Positions 8,285-17,383 of a stretch of 64,000 bases of DNA are shown here, piece after piece. The stretch comes from JBAXTZ01 sp037129925 (GTDB lineage: Bacteria > Bacillota > Negativicutes > JBAXTZ01): positions 1-64,000 of the forward strand of contig JBAXTZ010000011.1 of assembly GCA_037129925.1 (NCBI GenBank). Direction: 5' to 3'. A program made the translations under genes and the position numbers. Under the pieces are notes generated by a model. It did not search any database. It had not been told where the DNA came from and worked only from the letters and a program-made list of their open reading frames with translations. Numbering within the stretch: the first letter of the stretch is position 1; every line of letters begins with the position of its first letter.

Positions 8285-9357
8285 CGGTTTACCCGGCAGA
8301 TTGCATTGATCCGCGCGGCAATTTTGTCCAGCGCTACAATTTCGTCGGCAAGCCCGGCCTCGACAACCGAGCGCGACATACCATAAACTACGCAACTTGG
8401 CTCGTCTTGAGCCAGAGTAACGACATCATTGGTGGCTTTCAAACGCTTCAGACCGGCTACACCGTCGTTTCCCATGCCGGTTAGCACCGCGACGACAATT
8501 TTGGCGCCGCTCAGCGCTTCGGCCATACTGGTCAGCAACCGGTCCGCTGATGGCGCGATTTCGCCGGCTCCGGCAAATTTTTCAGTGACTACGAATTGCG
8601 GCAAGCGCTGTTTTGCTTCTACTGAAAGATGCTGACCGCCGGGCGCCAGATATAGCCGGTTGTTTTGCAACACCTCGCCGGGCTTAGCTTCACGGATCGC
8701 GATTTTATATTTTACCGCCAGTTGCGCCGCCATGACCTCGGTAAATTTCGCCGGAATGTGCTGAACAATAATGACCGGACAGTTTAGTTGCGGCGCTAAC
8801 CCGGCGAGCACCGTATCGATGGCTTTTGGACCGCCGGTGGACGCGATGATGATTACATAATCAACCGCCTCGAAGTCTTTGGAATATCCCGGTTTTGCAA
8901 GCTTGGCGCTGGGCGCCTCGCCCGTTGGCGCAGCGGCCTGAGGCGAGACAACAGTCAGTTGCTTTTTTGCGGCATAACTTTCGAACAACAACGTTAACCG
9001 GTCCAAAAACCAGGTTCGATTTGCCGCGTCGTTCTTTAAAATATAATCTAACGCTCCCAGTTGCAACGCCCGCATCGTGACCTGCTGACCGATGCCGCCA
9101 AATGAGCTGACCATAATCATGCCAATATCCGGATAGCGCTGTTTGACGTGTTCTAACAGTGCTATTCCATCAATATTGGCCATTACTACATCCGAAATCA
9201 CGATATCATAACGCGTCAGTCGCAACCGCTCAATGGCAATTTCCGCCGAAGATGCCGTCATCACTCCGGCTGTCAGGTCGGTAGAAGCGGCCATCTGGGA
9301 AATATAACGGCGATACAACGCATCGTCGTCAACTACCAGTATTGCAAGTTTATCCAT
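8281..9357 (-). CDS. cheB: CheB receptor methylesterase
   Basis: A 358-residue two-domain enzyme. The receiver (1-125) has phosphoacceptor Asp56 in ISDVVMANIDG; the usual Pro after Met is Ala. The methylesterase/deamidase domain (about 165-355) carries the catalytic triad: Ser in IIASTGGP, His in VQHIPA and Asp in TGMGNDG. It removes methyl groups from receptor glutamates and opposes CheR. The cheR start is embedded in its stop codon. The 140-bp gap between the MCP stop and the cheB start holds two repeat fragments rather than an obvious promoter. Confidence 0.94.
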   Translation of the reverse strand: MDKLAILVVDDDALYRRYISQMAASTDLTAGVMTASSAEIAIERLRLTRYDIVISDVVMANIDGIALLEHVKQRYPDIGMIMVSSFGGIGQQVTMRALQLGALDYILKNDAANRTWFLDRLTLLFESYAAKKQLTVVSPQAAAPTGEAPSAKLAKPGYSKDFEAVDYVIIIASTGGPKAIDTVLAGLAPQLNCPVIIVQHIPAKFTEVMAAQLAVKYKIAIREAKPGEVLQNNRLYLAPGGQHLSVEAKQRLPQFVVTEKFAGAGEIAPSADRLLTSMAEALSGAKIVVAVLTGMGNDGVAGLKRLKATNDVVTLAQDEPSCVVYGMSRSVVEAGLADEIVALDKIAARINAICRVNR

Positions 9358-9369
9358 AGGTCTCCGTTC

Positions 9370-9390
9370 TAATCATAAAGGATCATAAAG
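9370..9390. repeat. Short direct duplication
   Basis: Two head-to-tail copies of a 10-bp unit, ATCATAAAGG, lie just upstream of cheB. The second copy is followed by a further ATAA. This may be simple slippage; no regulatory role is visible. Confidence 0.5.
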
Positions 9391-9411
9391 GATAATTTCA
9401 CCAACCACGCC

Positions 9412-9478
9412 GGGCTGCTCAAAAATGTGCAGGTACAAGGCGTTACGAGCAAGTAGGGGCGCGGTTCTCGCGCCCGTC
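9412..9478. repeat. Truncated long inverted-repeat element next to a GC-rich hairpin repeat
   Basis: Positions 9414-9451 match the left arm of the ~120-bp inverted repeat at 47729-47852 (shared GCTGCTCAAAAATG, then TACAAGGCG and ACGAG), but no right arm is found. The copy is abruptly replaced at about 9452 by a GC-rich hairpin, GGGCGCGG..CGCGCCC at 9457-9475. That hairpin is nearly identical to one at 25713-25731. It looks like one repeat inserted into, or recombined with, another. Confidence 0.7.
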
Positions 9479-9497
9479 CTCGCAATTGTTACGGAAT

Positions 9498-11504
9498 CTA
9501 TACTTTGAATTTCTTTAGCACCTCATCCAACTGCTCGGCATTGACCAACAATGCGCCGGCGGCTTTGCTAGTGTCCGAGGCCCGTGAGGAGTTTTCGTTG
9601 GTAGCAATCGTGATTTCGGTCATTGTACGCACAATGTCGTTGGCGCCAACGGCAATTTCCCGGGCGGCGCGGGCGATATCACCGGTTTTCACCGAGGATA
9701 TTTCCGACTTCTTGGACACATCGCTGATGACATTGAATAGCTCGGTAGTTGCGGCAGCGATGTCGTTTGCGCCGCGCGATACTTCGACGGTGTTTTGCAT
9801 CAGTAACTCGGACGCCGAAGCAATTTCCTTGATGTCGCGGTTGATAGCGGTAATCTTGTCACCGGTTGCCGATATTACGCCGCTGATTTCGCCGGTGTTC
9901 GCTGACTGCTCAGTGACCGAGGCGGCAATCGAATTGGTAATTGACTTCATGTCGGTGACACTGGTTTTAATGAGGTTGATACTGGTTACCGCTTCGGCAA
10001 CCGCGCTCTGAATCATCTCGATTTGGGCGGAGATGTCTTTAGTCGAGGAGGCAGTCTGCCGCGCCAGCGATTTGACTTCACCTGCTACCACTGCAAATCC
10101 TCGTCCGGCATCACCGGCACCAGCCGCTTCAATCGCCGCGTTCAGCGCCAGCAAATTAGTTTGATCGGCAATATCGTCAATGGTCTTGACGATGCCGTTG
10201 ATTTCCCGCGCCATTTTGTTCAAGCGGTCGATGACCATCCCGGCGGCAATTGACTCTTTCTCGGTCTGTTCGGCTGCCACCCGCGAGCGTTCGCATTGTT
10301 CAGCGACGTCATGCGCGGATACATTAATTTCTCGCACCGCCAACACGATGCCGCTGACGTTATTGTTGATGTTATCGGCGGCGCTGGCGATGTTGCTGAT
10401 GTTCCCGGCAGTCTGGGCGATAACTGTGGTCACCCGGGCAATGTTCACCGAGGACTGTTCGGATGTCGACGCGATACTGCGAACGGTCGTGGAAACTTCA
10501 TCGATGGAACTGGCGATATCAGTTATTGAGTCACTGGTCTCGGTCGCCTGATTGGCAGTGTTTTTAATATTGACGCTGATTTCTTCGGCGGACACCGAGA
10601 CATTGCCGGCACGGCCGTGGACTTCTTCGCTGTTCGCGGCCAGGTTATCGGAAATCATTGTCAACTGAGTAGACGACGTCCGCACCCCGCCGGCGACCTC
10701 GGCCAGTCGTTTCATCGCGGTGCGCATTTTCGTGGCAAATTCATCAAAAGCGTGCGCCAATTTACCAACTTCATCGCGACGATTGATGCCGCTCGAGAGT
10801 GTAAAATCGCCGCCTTCCATAGCGCCCATGAGCTTGCTCATCATCCCGATCGGCAAAGCGATAGAACGGGCAAATAGTATCGCGACCAAAATTAGCAAAA
10901 TAATTATAACGACCACCACTATTATGGCATTGCGGGTGGCGGTGTTTGCGGCGACGCTGTTTCCTTCCGACAGCGTTTTGGCGTCACTGATTATCGCCTC
11001 TTGCACCTGCTGAATCTGGTCACTGACCAGGGTGTGCAGCGCGCGGGTTTCCGGAGAATAAATCAGCGTACGGACCGCTTCGACACGATCCTTGCGGGCA
11101 AAGCCAATCATATTATTGATTGAGACGACAAACTTGTCACGTGAATCAAGTAGTGCATCGAGTTTTTTCTTTATTTCCTGATTATCGGTTGCTTTAACAC
11201 AGGCGCTCAGATGTTCATTCATATGTTTGACCGATGTTTCTAGGTCGAGTACCAGTTTGGCACGCTTGTCAACGCTGTCAGCTTCGACCCAGTCGCGGTA
11301 TTGAATGCGGCATAACTGATAATCAAACACCGCCTGGGATATTTCTGCAAGCGCGATGCCGTTATGCACATACATCGCCGTGTCGTTGTCATCAATTGTT
11401 TTCAATTGCTGAAGCAGATAGCCGGTTAGTCCGGCGACAAAAATAACCACCAGCAGGAATACCGTGAAAAACTTCTTGTTCAAACTCAAGTTGTTAAAGC
11501 TCAT
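9498..11504 (-). CDS. Methyl-accepting chemotaxis protein, 4HB-type
   Basis: A 668-residue membrane chemoreceptor. TM1 is at about 11-31, followed by a periplasmic four-helix-bundle-like sensor (about 32-190), TM2 (about 191-213), HAMP (about 214-268) and a long cytoplasmic coiled-coil signalling domain. The conserved hairpin tip is present (IADQTNLLALNAAIEAAGAG, then RGFAVVAGEVKSLA), so CheA/CheW binding is expected. There is no C-terminal CheR-tethering pentapeptide. Being encoded between cheW and cheB makes it the dedicated receptor of this array. The ligand is unknown. The start overlaps the cheW stop by 4 bp. Confidence 0.95.
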   Translation of the reverse strand: MSFNNLSLNKKFFTVFLLVVIFVAGLTGYLLQQLKTIDDNDTAMYVHNGIALAEISQAVFDYQLCRIQYRDWVEADSVDKRAKLVLDLETSVKHMNEHLSACVKATDNQEIKKKLDALLDSRDKFVVSINNMIGFARKDRVEAVRTLIYSPETRALHTLVSDQIQQVQEAIISDAKTLSEGNSVAANTATRNAIIVVVVIIILLILVAILFARSIALPIGMMSKLMGAMEGGDFTLSSGINRRDEVGKLAHAFDEFATKMRTAMKRLAEVAGGVRTSSTQLTMISDNLAANSEEVHGRAGNVSVSAEEISVNIKNTANQATETSDSITDIASSIDEVSTTVRSIASTSEQSSVNIARVTTVIAQTAGNISNIASAADNINNNVSGIVLAVREINVSAHDVAEQCERSRVAAEQTEKESIAAGMVIDRLNKMAREINGIVKTIDDIADQTNLLALNAAIEAAGAGDAGRGFAVVAGEVKSLARQTASSTKDISAQIEMIQSAVAEAVTSINLIKTSVTDMKSITNSIAASVTEQSANTGEISGVISATGDKITAINRDIKEIASASELLMQNTVEVSRGANDIAAATTELFNVISDVSKKSEISSVKTGDIARAAREIAVGANDIVRTMTEITIATNENSSRASDTSKAAGALLVNAEQLDEVLKKFKV

Positions 11505-11917
11505 TTTACCCTCCGCTCGTTCATATTATCATAACTGCACAGCAGAATATGCTTGTCTTCGATTTCGATAATACCCTCACTTATTGCGCCGACTGCCGCC
11601 ATTTGACCAACTGTAAGGTTTTTCACAGTAACCGGCGCGGTGATTACATCTAGCACATCGTCGATTGCCCAGGCGCAGTCGTTGTTCTTAAAGACAATGA
11701 TTTTCTTGCGAACGCCGGTTTTCGTTTTACCCATCAATGCGCCGGCATCAAACACCACTACCGCCCGGCCACGGAAATTCGCCATGCCGAGTATCTCCGG
11801 CGGCGCCGCCGGCACGATGCTCAGCTCGCTGATTTTGGCAACCAGCTCAATTTCGCTTGCGCGTAACGCGCATTGCTCACCGTCGATTGTAAATATTGTC
11901 AACGCCTGATTCACCAT
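11501..11917 (-). CDS. cheW: CheW coupling protein
   Basis: A 138-residue protein consisting of one CheW/SH3-like domain, which links chemoreceptors to CheA. Recognisable features are the initial beta-strand FTIDGEQCALRASEIE, the PPEILGMANFRGRAVVVFD segment and the late IIEIEDKHILL strand. It lies between cheA (7-bp overlap) and the MCP gene (4-bp overlap), so all three proteins of the core complex are translationally coupled. Confidence 0.92.
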   Translation of the reverse strand: MVNQALTIFTIDGEQCALRASEIELVAKISELSIVPAAPPEILGMANFRGRAVVVFDAGALMGKTKTGVRKKIIVFKNNDCAWAIDDVLDVITAPVTVKNLTVGQMAAVGAISEGIIEIEDKHILLCSYDNMNERRVK

Positions 11918-14412
11918 TTTGCGCCCTCCAACATCGCCGTCAATGGCTCGACCAATCCGTGCAAATCATATTTCCAGACCACACCATCGAAATCGTCATC
12001 AGCAAATGCGCTGGAATGAGCATCTTCACTGGCTGCCGTAAAATTTTTCAAACGGGCGCAGGGCAACCAAAGCAGCCGCTTGTCGCCCTTGATGCTGCGG
12101 AACAAATTAACGCCACTCATGTCCGGCAGCATTTCCGCTATCAGCGCCGCTGCAAACTTATCCGCGCGCACCCGCTCGAGCGCCTGCTCGCCGGTAGCGA
12201 CAATTATCGAGTTAAATCCGGCGATGTCAAGAAAATACTTGATAATTCGGGCGCAATAATCATCCGGTTCAACTACCAAAATCATGCGCTTTTCGCCCGC
12301 TCCGGCGAGCGAACCAAACAACTGCCCGGCGGCGCGATTGAGCAGACAGTGCGCGTTTACAACCGGGGTAAGCTCATCGCCAATCAACGCCGTTCCATAA
12401 TAAATGCCAAAATTGTCCAGGTGTCCGGTAAATTCAACCGGCTGGGTCATAAAATCAATGATATTACTGGCGATTATCGCATAACTTACCCCGGTATTTG
12501 CCGAGAGCGCTATTATGTATTGCTGGTTGCTCAAGTCCGGCAGCTGATTGTCAACTGTCAGCACCCGGAATATTTTATCAGCCAGATTGACAAACAACTC
12601 CCCGTCGAGCATTGAAAACCGACTGGCATCAGCCCGGTAAACCCCTGACGCGCTCGACATGTCAACCGCGTAGCGACCGGTTTTCTCACATTCAAAAACC
12701 AATAATTTCTGCTGTGGCGGTTGATACTGATAATCCTGTTTTTTGCCGGTAATTTCTTCGATATTGCTGTCGCCAAGCGCCGCGCGTTCGATTATGTCCG
12801 CCACATTTAATACCGGCGCTATCACTCCGTCGGCAAGCAACACTAACGATTCATAACAACTCAAGCCGCTGAGGCTACCCGGCAATTTCCGGACCAGAAC
12901 ATCTTCAGTATCCAGCGCCTCGTCAACAAAAAATCCATAGCGCCGACCAGCGCTTTCCACGAATACCAGGTAATCCAGCGGCGCTATCGTCGCCGTCATC
13001 CCAAGCAACTGGCTAAGATCAATGACCGGAACCAGTTCCTCGCGCAAATTCCAAAACATTCGTCCGGAAATATATTCCAGTTGCTGACTATTATTGTAGC
13101 GCGCTGCTTCCAATACCACTGACTGCGGTATGGCAATTATCGCGCTCGCAATTCTGACTAATAATGCCTTCATAACTGCGAGCGTCAGCGGTAGTTTGAG
13201 CCTGAACGTTGTACCGGCGTTCTTCTGCGAGAGCGCCTCTACCGTTCCGCCGAGCCGTTCAATATTAGTACGAACGACATCCAACCCGACCCCGCGACCG
13301 GAAATGTCGGTCACAACCGCTGCAGTGCTGAACCCCGGCATAAACAAATAATCAACCAATTCAGCAAAACTTAGCGTCGCTGCTTGAATTTCGCTTAACA
13401 ATCCGCGTTTTACAATCTGCCCGCGCACACTTTCGGCATCAATACCGCGTCCATCATCAACCACTTCAATATAAACATTTCCACCGGCATTATACGCCCG
13501 TAGCGCCACCGTGCCAACAGCCGGTTTGCCGCTTTGTTCCCGTTGCGCTGCCGTTTCGATACCGTGGTCCAGACAATTACGTAACAGATGCATCAACGGG
13601 TCATACAGCGCCTCGGCTACTTGCTTGTCAATCTCGGTATCCGCTCCGGATACTTCCAAACTGACTTTTTTGCCGGTGCGTTTGCTAAGATCGCGCACCA
13701 CCCGCGGGAATCGCGAGAACAACTCGTCTAGCGGTTGCATCCGCATCTGCATTACAGTGTTTTGCAGAACAAAGACTGCCTTGCCGATATTCTCAGTCAC
13801 GCTGTTGGCGGCAATCAAATCCACACTATTTGCGGCCAGGATTTGTGCCAGCCGATTCCGCAGCATCGTAATTTCACCTGCTACAGCAATCAACTCATCG
13901 AGCAACTGGGTGCTAACCCGCACAAAATTATCGCTGAAAACCACTGCTTCTACAGCTTTTACAACCTCGGGCGGACTGGTCGTCGCGTCCATGCTGGTAG
14001 TTATCGGCACGGCAGTATTTGGCGCTTCGGCTGCCGAAGTCGCGGCGGTTAGTTCATTGACCAAAGCAAGACAGTCGCTGATATTCGTGCCAATGCTTTG
14101 TTCGGGCGCATTAATCATTGTTTTCAGCAAATCATTGGCAGCTAGTATGACATCAACAACATTTCCTGCCTCAATCCGCTTTCCGTCACGCCAGCGGCTA
14201 AACAACTCTTCCAGGGAGTGCGCGACCGCGACAATCTCAGCAAGCGCAAAAAAACCGGCCATGCCTTTGATGCTGTGCGCCGAGCGAAATAACTCGCGCA
14301 CAGTTTCTTCGACGAAACCGGTGCTGTCTAATAACAAAATATTCTTTTCAATCAAACGGAGATGGGCATCGGCTTCTTCCTGGAAATCTTTGAGAAATTC
14401 AGCGTTTTGCAT
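11911..14412 (-). CDS. cheA: CheA histidine kinase with C-terminal CheV-like (CheW-REC) extension
   Basis: An 833-residue hybrid CheA. The HPt domain has phospho-His46 in SAHSIKGMAG. A P3 dimerisation region follows, then the ATPase (LLRNCLDHGIE, DDGRGID, GRGVGLDVV) and a P5 CheW-like domain. Unlike standard CheA it continues with a second CheW-like domain (about 555-700) and a receiver-like domain (about 705-830), the arrangement found in CheV. In the receiver the phosphoacceptor position is Ala (IAEMLPDMSG), so it is probably not phosphorylated. I place the start at ATG 14412, with GGGAG upstream and 2 bp after the preceding gene; a GTG at 14430 would overlap that gene by 16 bp. No separate P2 domain is evident. 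Confidence 0.93.
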   Translation of the reverse strand: MQNAEFLKDFQEEADAHLRLIEKNILLLDSTGFVEETVRELFRSAHSIKGMAGFFALAEIVAVAHSLEELFSRWRDGKRIEAGNVVDVILAANDLLKTMINAPEQSIGTNISDCLALVNELTAATSAAEAPNTAVPITTSMDATTSPPEVVKAVEAVVFSDNFVRVSTQLLDELIAVAGEITMLRNRLAQILAANSVDLIAANSVTENIGKAVFVLQNTVMQMRMQPLDELFSRFPRVVRDLSKRTGKKVSLEVSGADTEIDKQVAEALYDPLMHLLRNCLDHGIETAAQREQSGKPAVGTVALRAYNAGGNVYIEVVDDGRGIDAESVRGQIVKRGLLSEIQAATLSFAELVDYLFMPGFSTAAVVTDISGRGVGLDVVRTNIERLGGTVEALSQKNAGTTFRLKLPLTLAVMKALLVRIASAIIAIPQSVVLEAARYNNSQQLEYISGRMFWNLREELVPVIDLSQLLGMTATIAPLDYLVFVESAGRRYGFFVDEALDTEDVLVRKLPGSLSGLSCYESLVLLADGVIAPVLNVADIIERAALGDSNIEEITGKKQDYQYQPPQQKLLVFECEKTGRYAVDMSSASGVYRADASRFSMLDGELFVNLADKIFRVLTVDNQLPDLSNQQYIIALSANTGVSYAIIASNIIDFMTQPVEFTGHLDNFGIYYGTALIGDELTPVVNAHCLLNRAAGQLFGSLAGAGEKRMILVVEPDDYCARIIKYFLDIAGFNSIIVATGEQALERVRADKFAAALIAEMLPDMSGVNLFRSIKGDKRLLWLPCARLKNFTAASEDAHSSAFADDDFDGVVWKYDLHGLVEPLTAMLEGAKW

Positions 14413-14414
14413 AC

Positions 14415-15320
14415 TCAGATAATCTCCCACACCGGAAATTCCAGCCGATTGCGGCCGTTGTGCTTGGCCATATATAGCGCTGAATCAGCGGCTTTTAGCC
14501 AGCGATCCGGACTCCAAGTGTCCGCGCCTGCTTCCCACCAGACTGCCCCGCCGATACTAATAGTTACATTAATACAGTTGTCGTCACAACAAAATTTCTG
14601 ATCACGGATGACATTGAGACAACGTTCGCCGATCTCTACGCCTTCTTTAACCTGACAGTTTGGCAAAATAATTATAAACTCTTCACCGCCGTAGCGGCCA
14701 ACCATGCCGCGCTCACCCACTGCGGCCTTTAACCGGACAACCGTTTCCCTGAGCACTTCATCGCCAAACAAATGACCGTTCTCGTCGTTCACCCGCTTGA
14801 AGAAATCTAAATCGCACATCAACATTACATTATAAGCCGGATTTTTCACCGAATAGGCCACCAATTTTTTAACTTCGCTCATCGAAGCGGCGTGGTTCAG
14901 CGCTCCGGTCATGCCGTCATGGCGGAGCAGACTGGTCAGCCGCTGTTGCAACTCGACAATCCGGCAACCGGCGCGTATCCGCACCTCTAGCTCTTCGTTG
15001 TCAAACGGTTTACGGACAAAATCGTCCGCGCCGACCCGCATAATATCCAGCATCGACTGGCGGTCGGTTTTACCGGTTAATACGATTTGATAGACGTAAT
15101 GCACGTCGATATTGTCGCTGATTTTACGACAGAGCGCCATGCCGTCCATTCCCGGCATCTCCCAGTCGGTGAGAATAATGCTCGGCGCATCGGGCGCGTT
15201 CAGGATGCGCCACGCCTCGTTGCCGTCAGCGGCCTCCACTACTGAATAGCCCCAGGTCAAAAGCTTCTTCTTGACGATGTTGCGTATCATCCGGTCATCA
15301 TCGGCAATTAGCACTTTCAT
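14415..15320 (-). CDS. Response regulator diguanylate cyclase (REC-GGDEF)
   Basis: A 301-residue protein with a receiver (1-120; acidic DDD at 7-9, phosphoacceptor Asp52 in LTDWEMPGMDG, Lys in RKPF) and a GGDEF domain (about 135-300). The active-site signature is YGGEEF and the metal site is CDLDFFKRVND, so it should be an active c-di-GMP synthase controlled by phosphorylation. It lies 2 bp upstream of cheA, so phosphotransfer from this CheA is a plausible input, giving a chemosensory pathway with c-di-GMP output. The start is preceded by TTGGAGG and, further up, by an inverted repeat. Confidence 0.94.
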   Translation of the reverse strand: MKVLIADDDRMIRNIVKKKLLTWGYSVVEAADGNEAWRILNAPDAPSIILTDWEMPGMDGMALCRKISDNIDVHYVYQIVLTGKTDRQSMLDIMRVGADDFVRKPFDNEELEVRIRAGCRIVELQQRLTSLLRHDGMTGALNHAASMSEVKKLVAYSVKNPAYNVMLMCDLDFFKRVNDENGHLFGDEVLRETVVRLKAAVGERGMVGRYGGEEFIIILPNCQVKEGVEIGERCLNVIRDQKFCCDDNCINVTISIGGAVWWEAGADTWSPDRWLKAADSALYMAKHNGRNRLEFPVWEII

Positions 15321-15337
15321 AGCGCCTCCAAAATTTT

Positions 15338-15358
15338 TGTACAGTTAGCTACTGTACA
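15338..15358. promoter_or_regulatory. Inverted repeat upstream of REC-GGDEF/cheA, possible operator
   Basis: TGTACAG and CTGTACA (7-bp arms, 7-bp spacer) lie immediately upstream of the Shine-Dalgarno sequence of the REC-GGDEF gene, inside the largest gap of the signalling block (148 bp). The position suits a repressor site or a small RNA hairpin. No convincing -35/-10 pair was identified next to it. Confidence 0.4.
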
Positions 15359-15400
15359 TTCTAGCAGTTGAATTAAAAAAAATAAACAAAAAAATTCAGC

Positions 15401-15431
15401 GTAGTTCGGGCGATTCGTGAATCGCCCCTAC
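15401..15431. repeat. GC-rich hairpin repeat
   Basis: A near-palindrome, CGGGCGATTCGTGAATCGCCC with outer GTAG...CTAC, lies between the ankyrin gene and the REC-GGDEF gene. It is related by eye to the hairpin at 36167-36194, which has GGGCAATTC arms. It may act as an mRNA-stability or mobile palindromic element; no T-run follows on the minus strand. Confidence 0.6.
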
Positions 15432-15468
15432 ACCGAATTGGTCTTAACCTGTTGACATTGTTTTTATA

Positions 15469-16173
15469 TTATTTTAACACACCGGCAATTTTCAACAACT
15501 CAACAATTTCCTGATTGCCGGATTTTTCCGCAGCGCTGCGCGGTGTTTGTCCGGAGTTGCTGCTGACATTGACTTCAGCGCCCGCCGCCAGCAACCGTTG
15601 AACAATAGTCAGATGCCCTTTGGCGCAAGCTTTTATCAGCGCCGACGCGCCAACATTGTTTTTGGCATTTACATCCGCGCCTGCCACGAGTAGCAGTTCA
15701 ACTATCGCGTCCGCGCCCGCCCACGCCGCCTCCATCAGCGCGGAATAACCATAGCCATCGCGCATATTGACCGCCGCTCCGACCGCAATCAACATTTTGG
15801 CAATATCGCTATTACCGCTCATCGCCGCCCGAATCAACATCGATTTACCTTCGCTATTTACCATGTCCGGTTTGGCGCCGGACTCGACTAGCAACCGGGC
15901 AATCTCGGCATGTCCGTTCTTGATTGCTTGAAATAGCGCCGTTTCACCAGTGCGATTACGCAGGTCAATTTTGGCTTTGGAACGGATGAGCAATTCGACA
16001 ATGGCGATTCGATTGCTTGCAGCCGCTTTATGCAACGCCGAATTACCGTTCTCGTCCACTTCGTTTATATATACTTTGGCGGCTAACGCCGCTTGTAATT
16101 CGGCCACCTTTCCGTCACTAGCCGCTCGCAAAAATTCTTTTGCCGTAACAGTCTTAGAAAATATTTCTTGCAT
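15469..16173 (-). CDS. Ankyrin-repeat protein
   Basis: A 234-residue protein made almost entirely of ankyrin repeats: six to seven units from about residue 10, each with GxTALxxAxxxG-type and VELLLxxGADVN-type segments. It has no signal peptide or membrane segment, so it is probably cytoplasmic. It is a paralogue of the next upstream gene, sharing phrases such as INETD/INEVD and ADVNAKNN. It may scaffold proteins within the chemosensory complex, but only its place in the operon supports that. ATG 16173 has TAAGGAGCG upstream. Confidence 0.9.
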   Translation of the reverse strand: MQEIFSKTVTAKEFLRAASDGKVAELQAALAAKVYINEVDENGNSALHKAAASNRIAIVELLIRSKAKIDLRNRTGETALFQAIKNGHAEIARLLVESGAKPDMVNSEGKSMLIRAAMSGNSDIAKMLIAVGAAVNMRDGYGYSALMEAAWAGADAIVELLLVAGADVNAKNNVGASALIKACAKGHLTIVQRLLAAGAEVNVSSNSGQTPRSAAEKSGNQEIVELLKIAGVLK

Positions 16174-16214
16174 AATTCGCTCCTTAGTATCGCTACAATT
16201 CCGACTGTTTCGAT

Positions 16215-17351
16215 TTATTCAGCGCTTCCTGCGCATAAATTCCGGACGGCCTCCGGAAACTTTCCAAACAACTCGCTATCTAACTGGCGGAGCATTTGCA
16301 AGTCCGCCAGCGCCAATTCATACTGACCTTTGGCGCCGTAAGCACACGCCCGCATTTTATATAGCTCGGCGCTATCAGGTTTCAGTTGCAGCGCCAAGCC
16401 AAAATCAACTATTGCCAAATCATACTGCTCTTTCTGGTAATAAGCTTCACCGCGTTGCATAAAGGCAGCGGCAAATTTTTTATTGGCGCTTAGCGCTTTT
16501 GTATAATGGATTATTGCCGACTCATACTGACGTTTTTCAGCGTGCAACCAACCGCGAAAGAACGACCCATCGGCGGCGCTGGCGCTTTTACCGACTGGCT
16601 GGCTTTCACTTTTGCTGTCGGCGCGCTGATGACCAGTCGGCGCCCGCACACCCCGTTCGACAACAACCGCTCCGAAGGACTGCAACAATTCAACTAATTC
16701 CTTATTTCCTTCCTCAAGCGCTACGCTGAGGGCAGTGGTGCCGGAATTGCTGCTGACATTGACATCCACGCCATTATCGAGCAACAGTTTTGCCACCGCG
16801 AAATTATTTTTTTCAGCAGCCTTAATCAGCGCATTGGCTCCGGCATTATTCTTGGCATTAACTTTTGCACCCGACGCTAACAGCAACTCCACGATACTTT
16901 TCGAACCAAACCAGGCGGCCTCGATTAGCGGTGTGTAGCCGTAAGCATCGGCAGCATTTACATCCGCGCCGGCTTCGACCAGCAATTTGACAATTTCGGT
17001 ATTATCCGAGGACGCCGCTCTGATTAGCATGGTCTTGCCTTGAATATTCTTGGCATCGACATCGGCGCCGGCGGCTATTAAAACTTGGACTATTTCTTTA
17101 TTACCGTTCTTTACCGCATAATACAACGCTGTTTCACCGCTGTTATTCTTGAGATCGATTTTCGCTTTGGCTCCAATAAGAAGCTCGACAATTTCCCGAT
17201 GTCCGTCCTCGGCAACAATAATCAACGCGGTATTATTGAAGTTATCCGTTTCGTTGATATTCACGCCGGATTTGAGCAACAGTTTGACTTTTTCAACATT
17301 CACTTCGAGCGTAGCCTGGATTAAGTCTCGTTTGATTTCTTTCTTAGCCAT
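16215..17351 (-). CDS. Ankyrin-TPR repeat protein
   Basis: A 378-residue protein with about seven ankyrin repeats (about 10-235), a low-complexity polar linker (about 236-265) and about three tetratricopeptide repeats (about 270-365; FFRGWLHAEKRQYESAIIHYTKAL, then AFMQRGEAYYQKEQYDLAIVDF). Both repeat types mediate protein-protein contacts. ATG 17351 follows AAAGGAACGACA; an in-frame TTG 15 bp further up is not needed. It lies between a hybrid kinase gene (32 bp) and the smaller ankyrin gene (41 bp). The ankyrin parts of the two proteins look like a recent duplication, with the TPR block unique to this one. Confidence 0.9.
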   Translation of the reverse strand: MAKKEIKRDLIQATLEVNVEKVKLLLKSGVNINETDNFNNTALIIVAEDGHREIVELLIGAKAKIDLKNNSGETALYYAVKNGNKEIVQVLIAAGADVDAKNIQGKTMLIRAASSDNTEIVKLLVEAGADVNAADAYGYTPLIEAAWFGSKSIVELLLASGAKVNAKNNAGANALIKAAEKNNFAVAKLLLDNGVDVNVSSNSGTTALSVALEEGNKELVELLQSFGAVVVERGVRAPTGHQRADSKSESQPVGKSASAADGSFFRGWLHAEKRQYESAIIHYTKALSANKKFAAAFMQRGEAYYQKEQYDLAIVDFGLALQLKPDSAELYKMRACAYGAKGQYELALADLQMLRQLDSELFGKFPEAVRNLCAGSAE

Positions 17352-17383
17352 TGTCGTTCCTTTCAAAAATCATTTTTAAAAAC

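Noticed and set aside
13511..14422. 303-residue open frame on the plus strand opposite cheA
   Set aside because: It is antisense to well-conserved CheA domains, has no recognisable family motif, and its Ser/Arg-rich composition is typical of a shadow frame.
15452..15457. TTGACA as a -35 element on the plus strand
   Set aside because: No -10 hexamer lies at suitable spacing, and no plus-strand gene follows.
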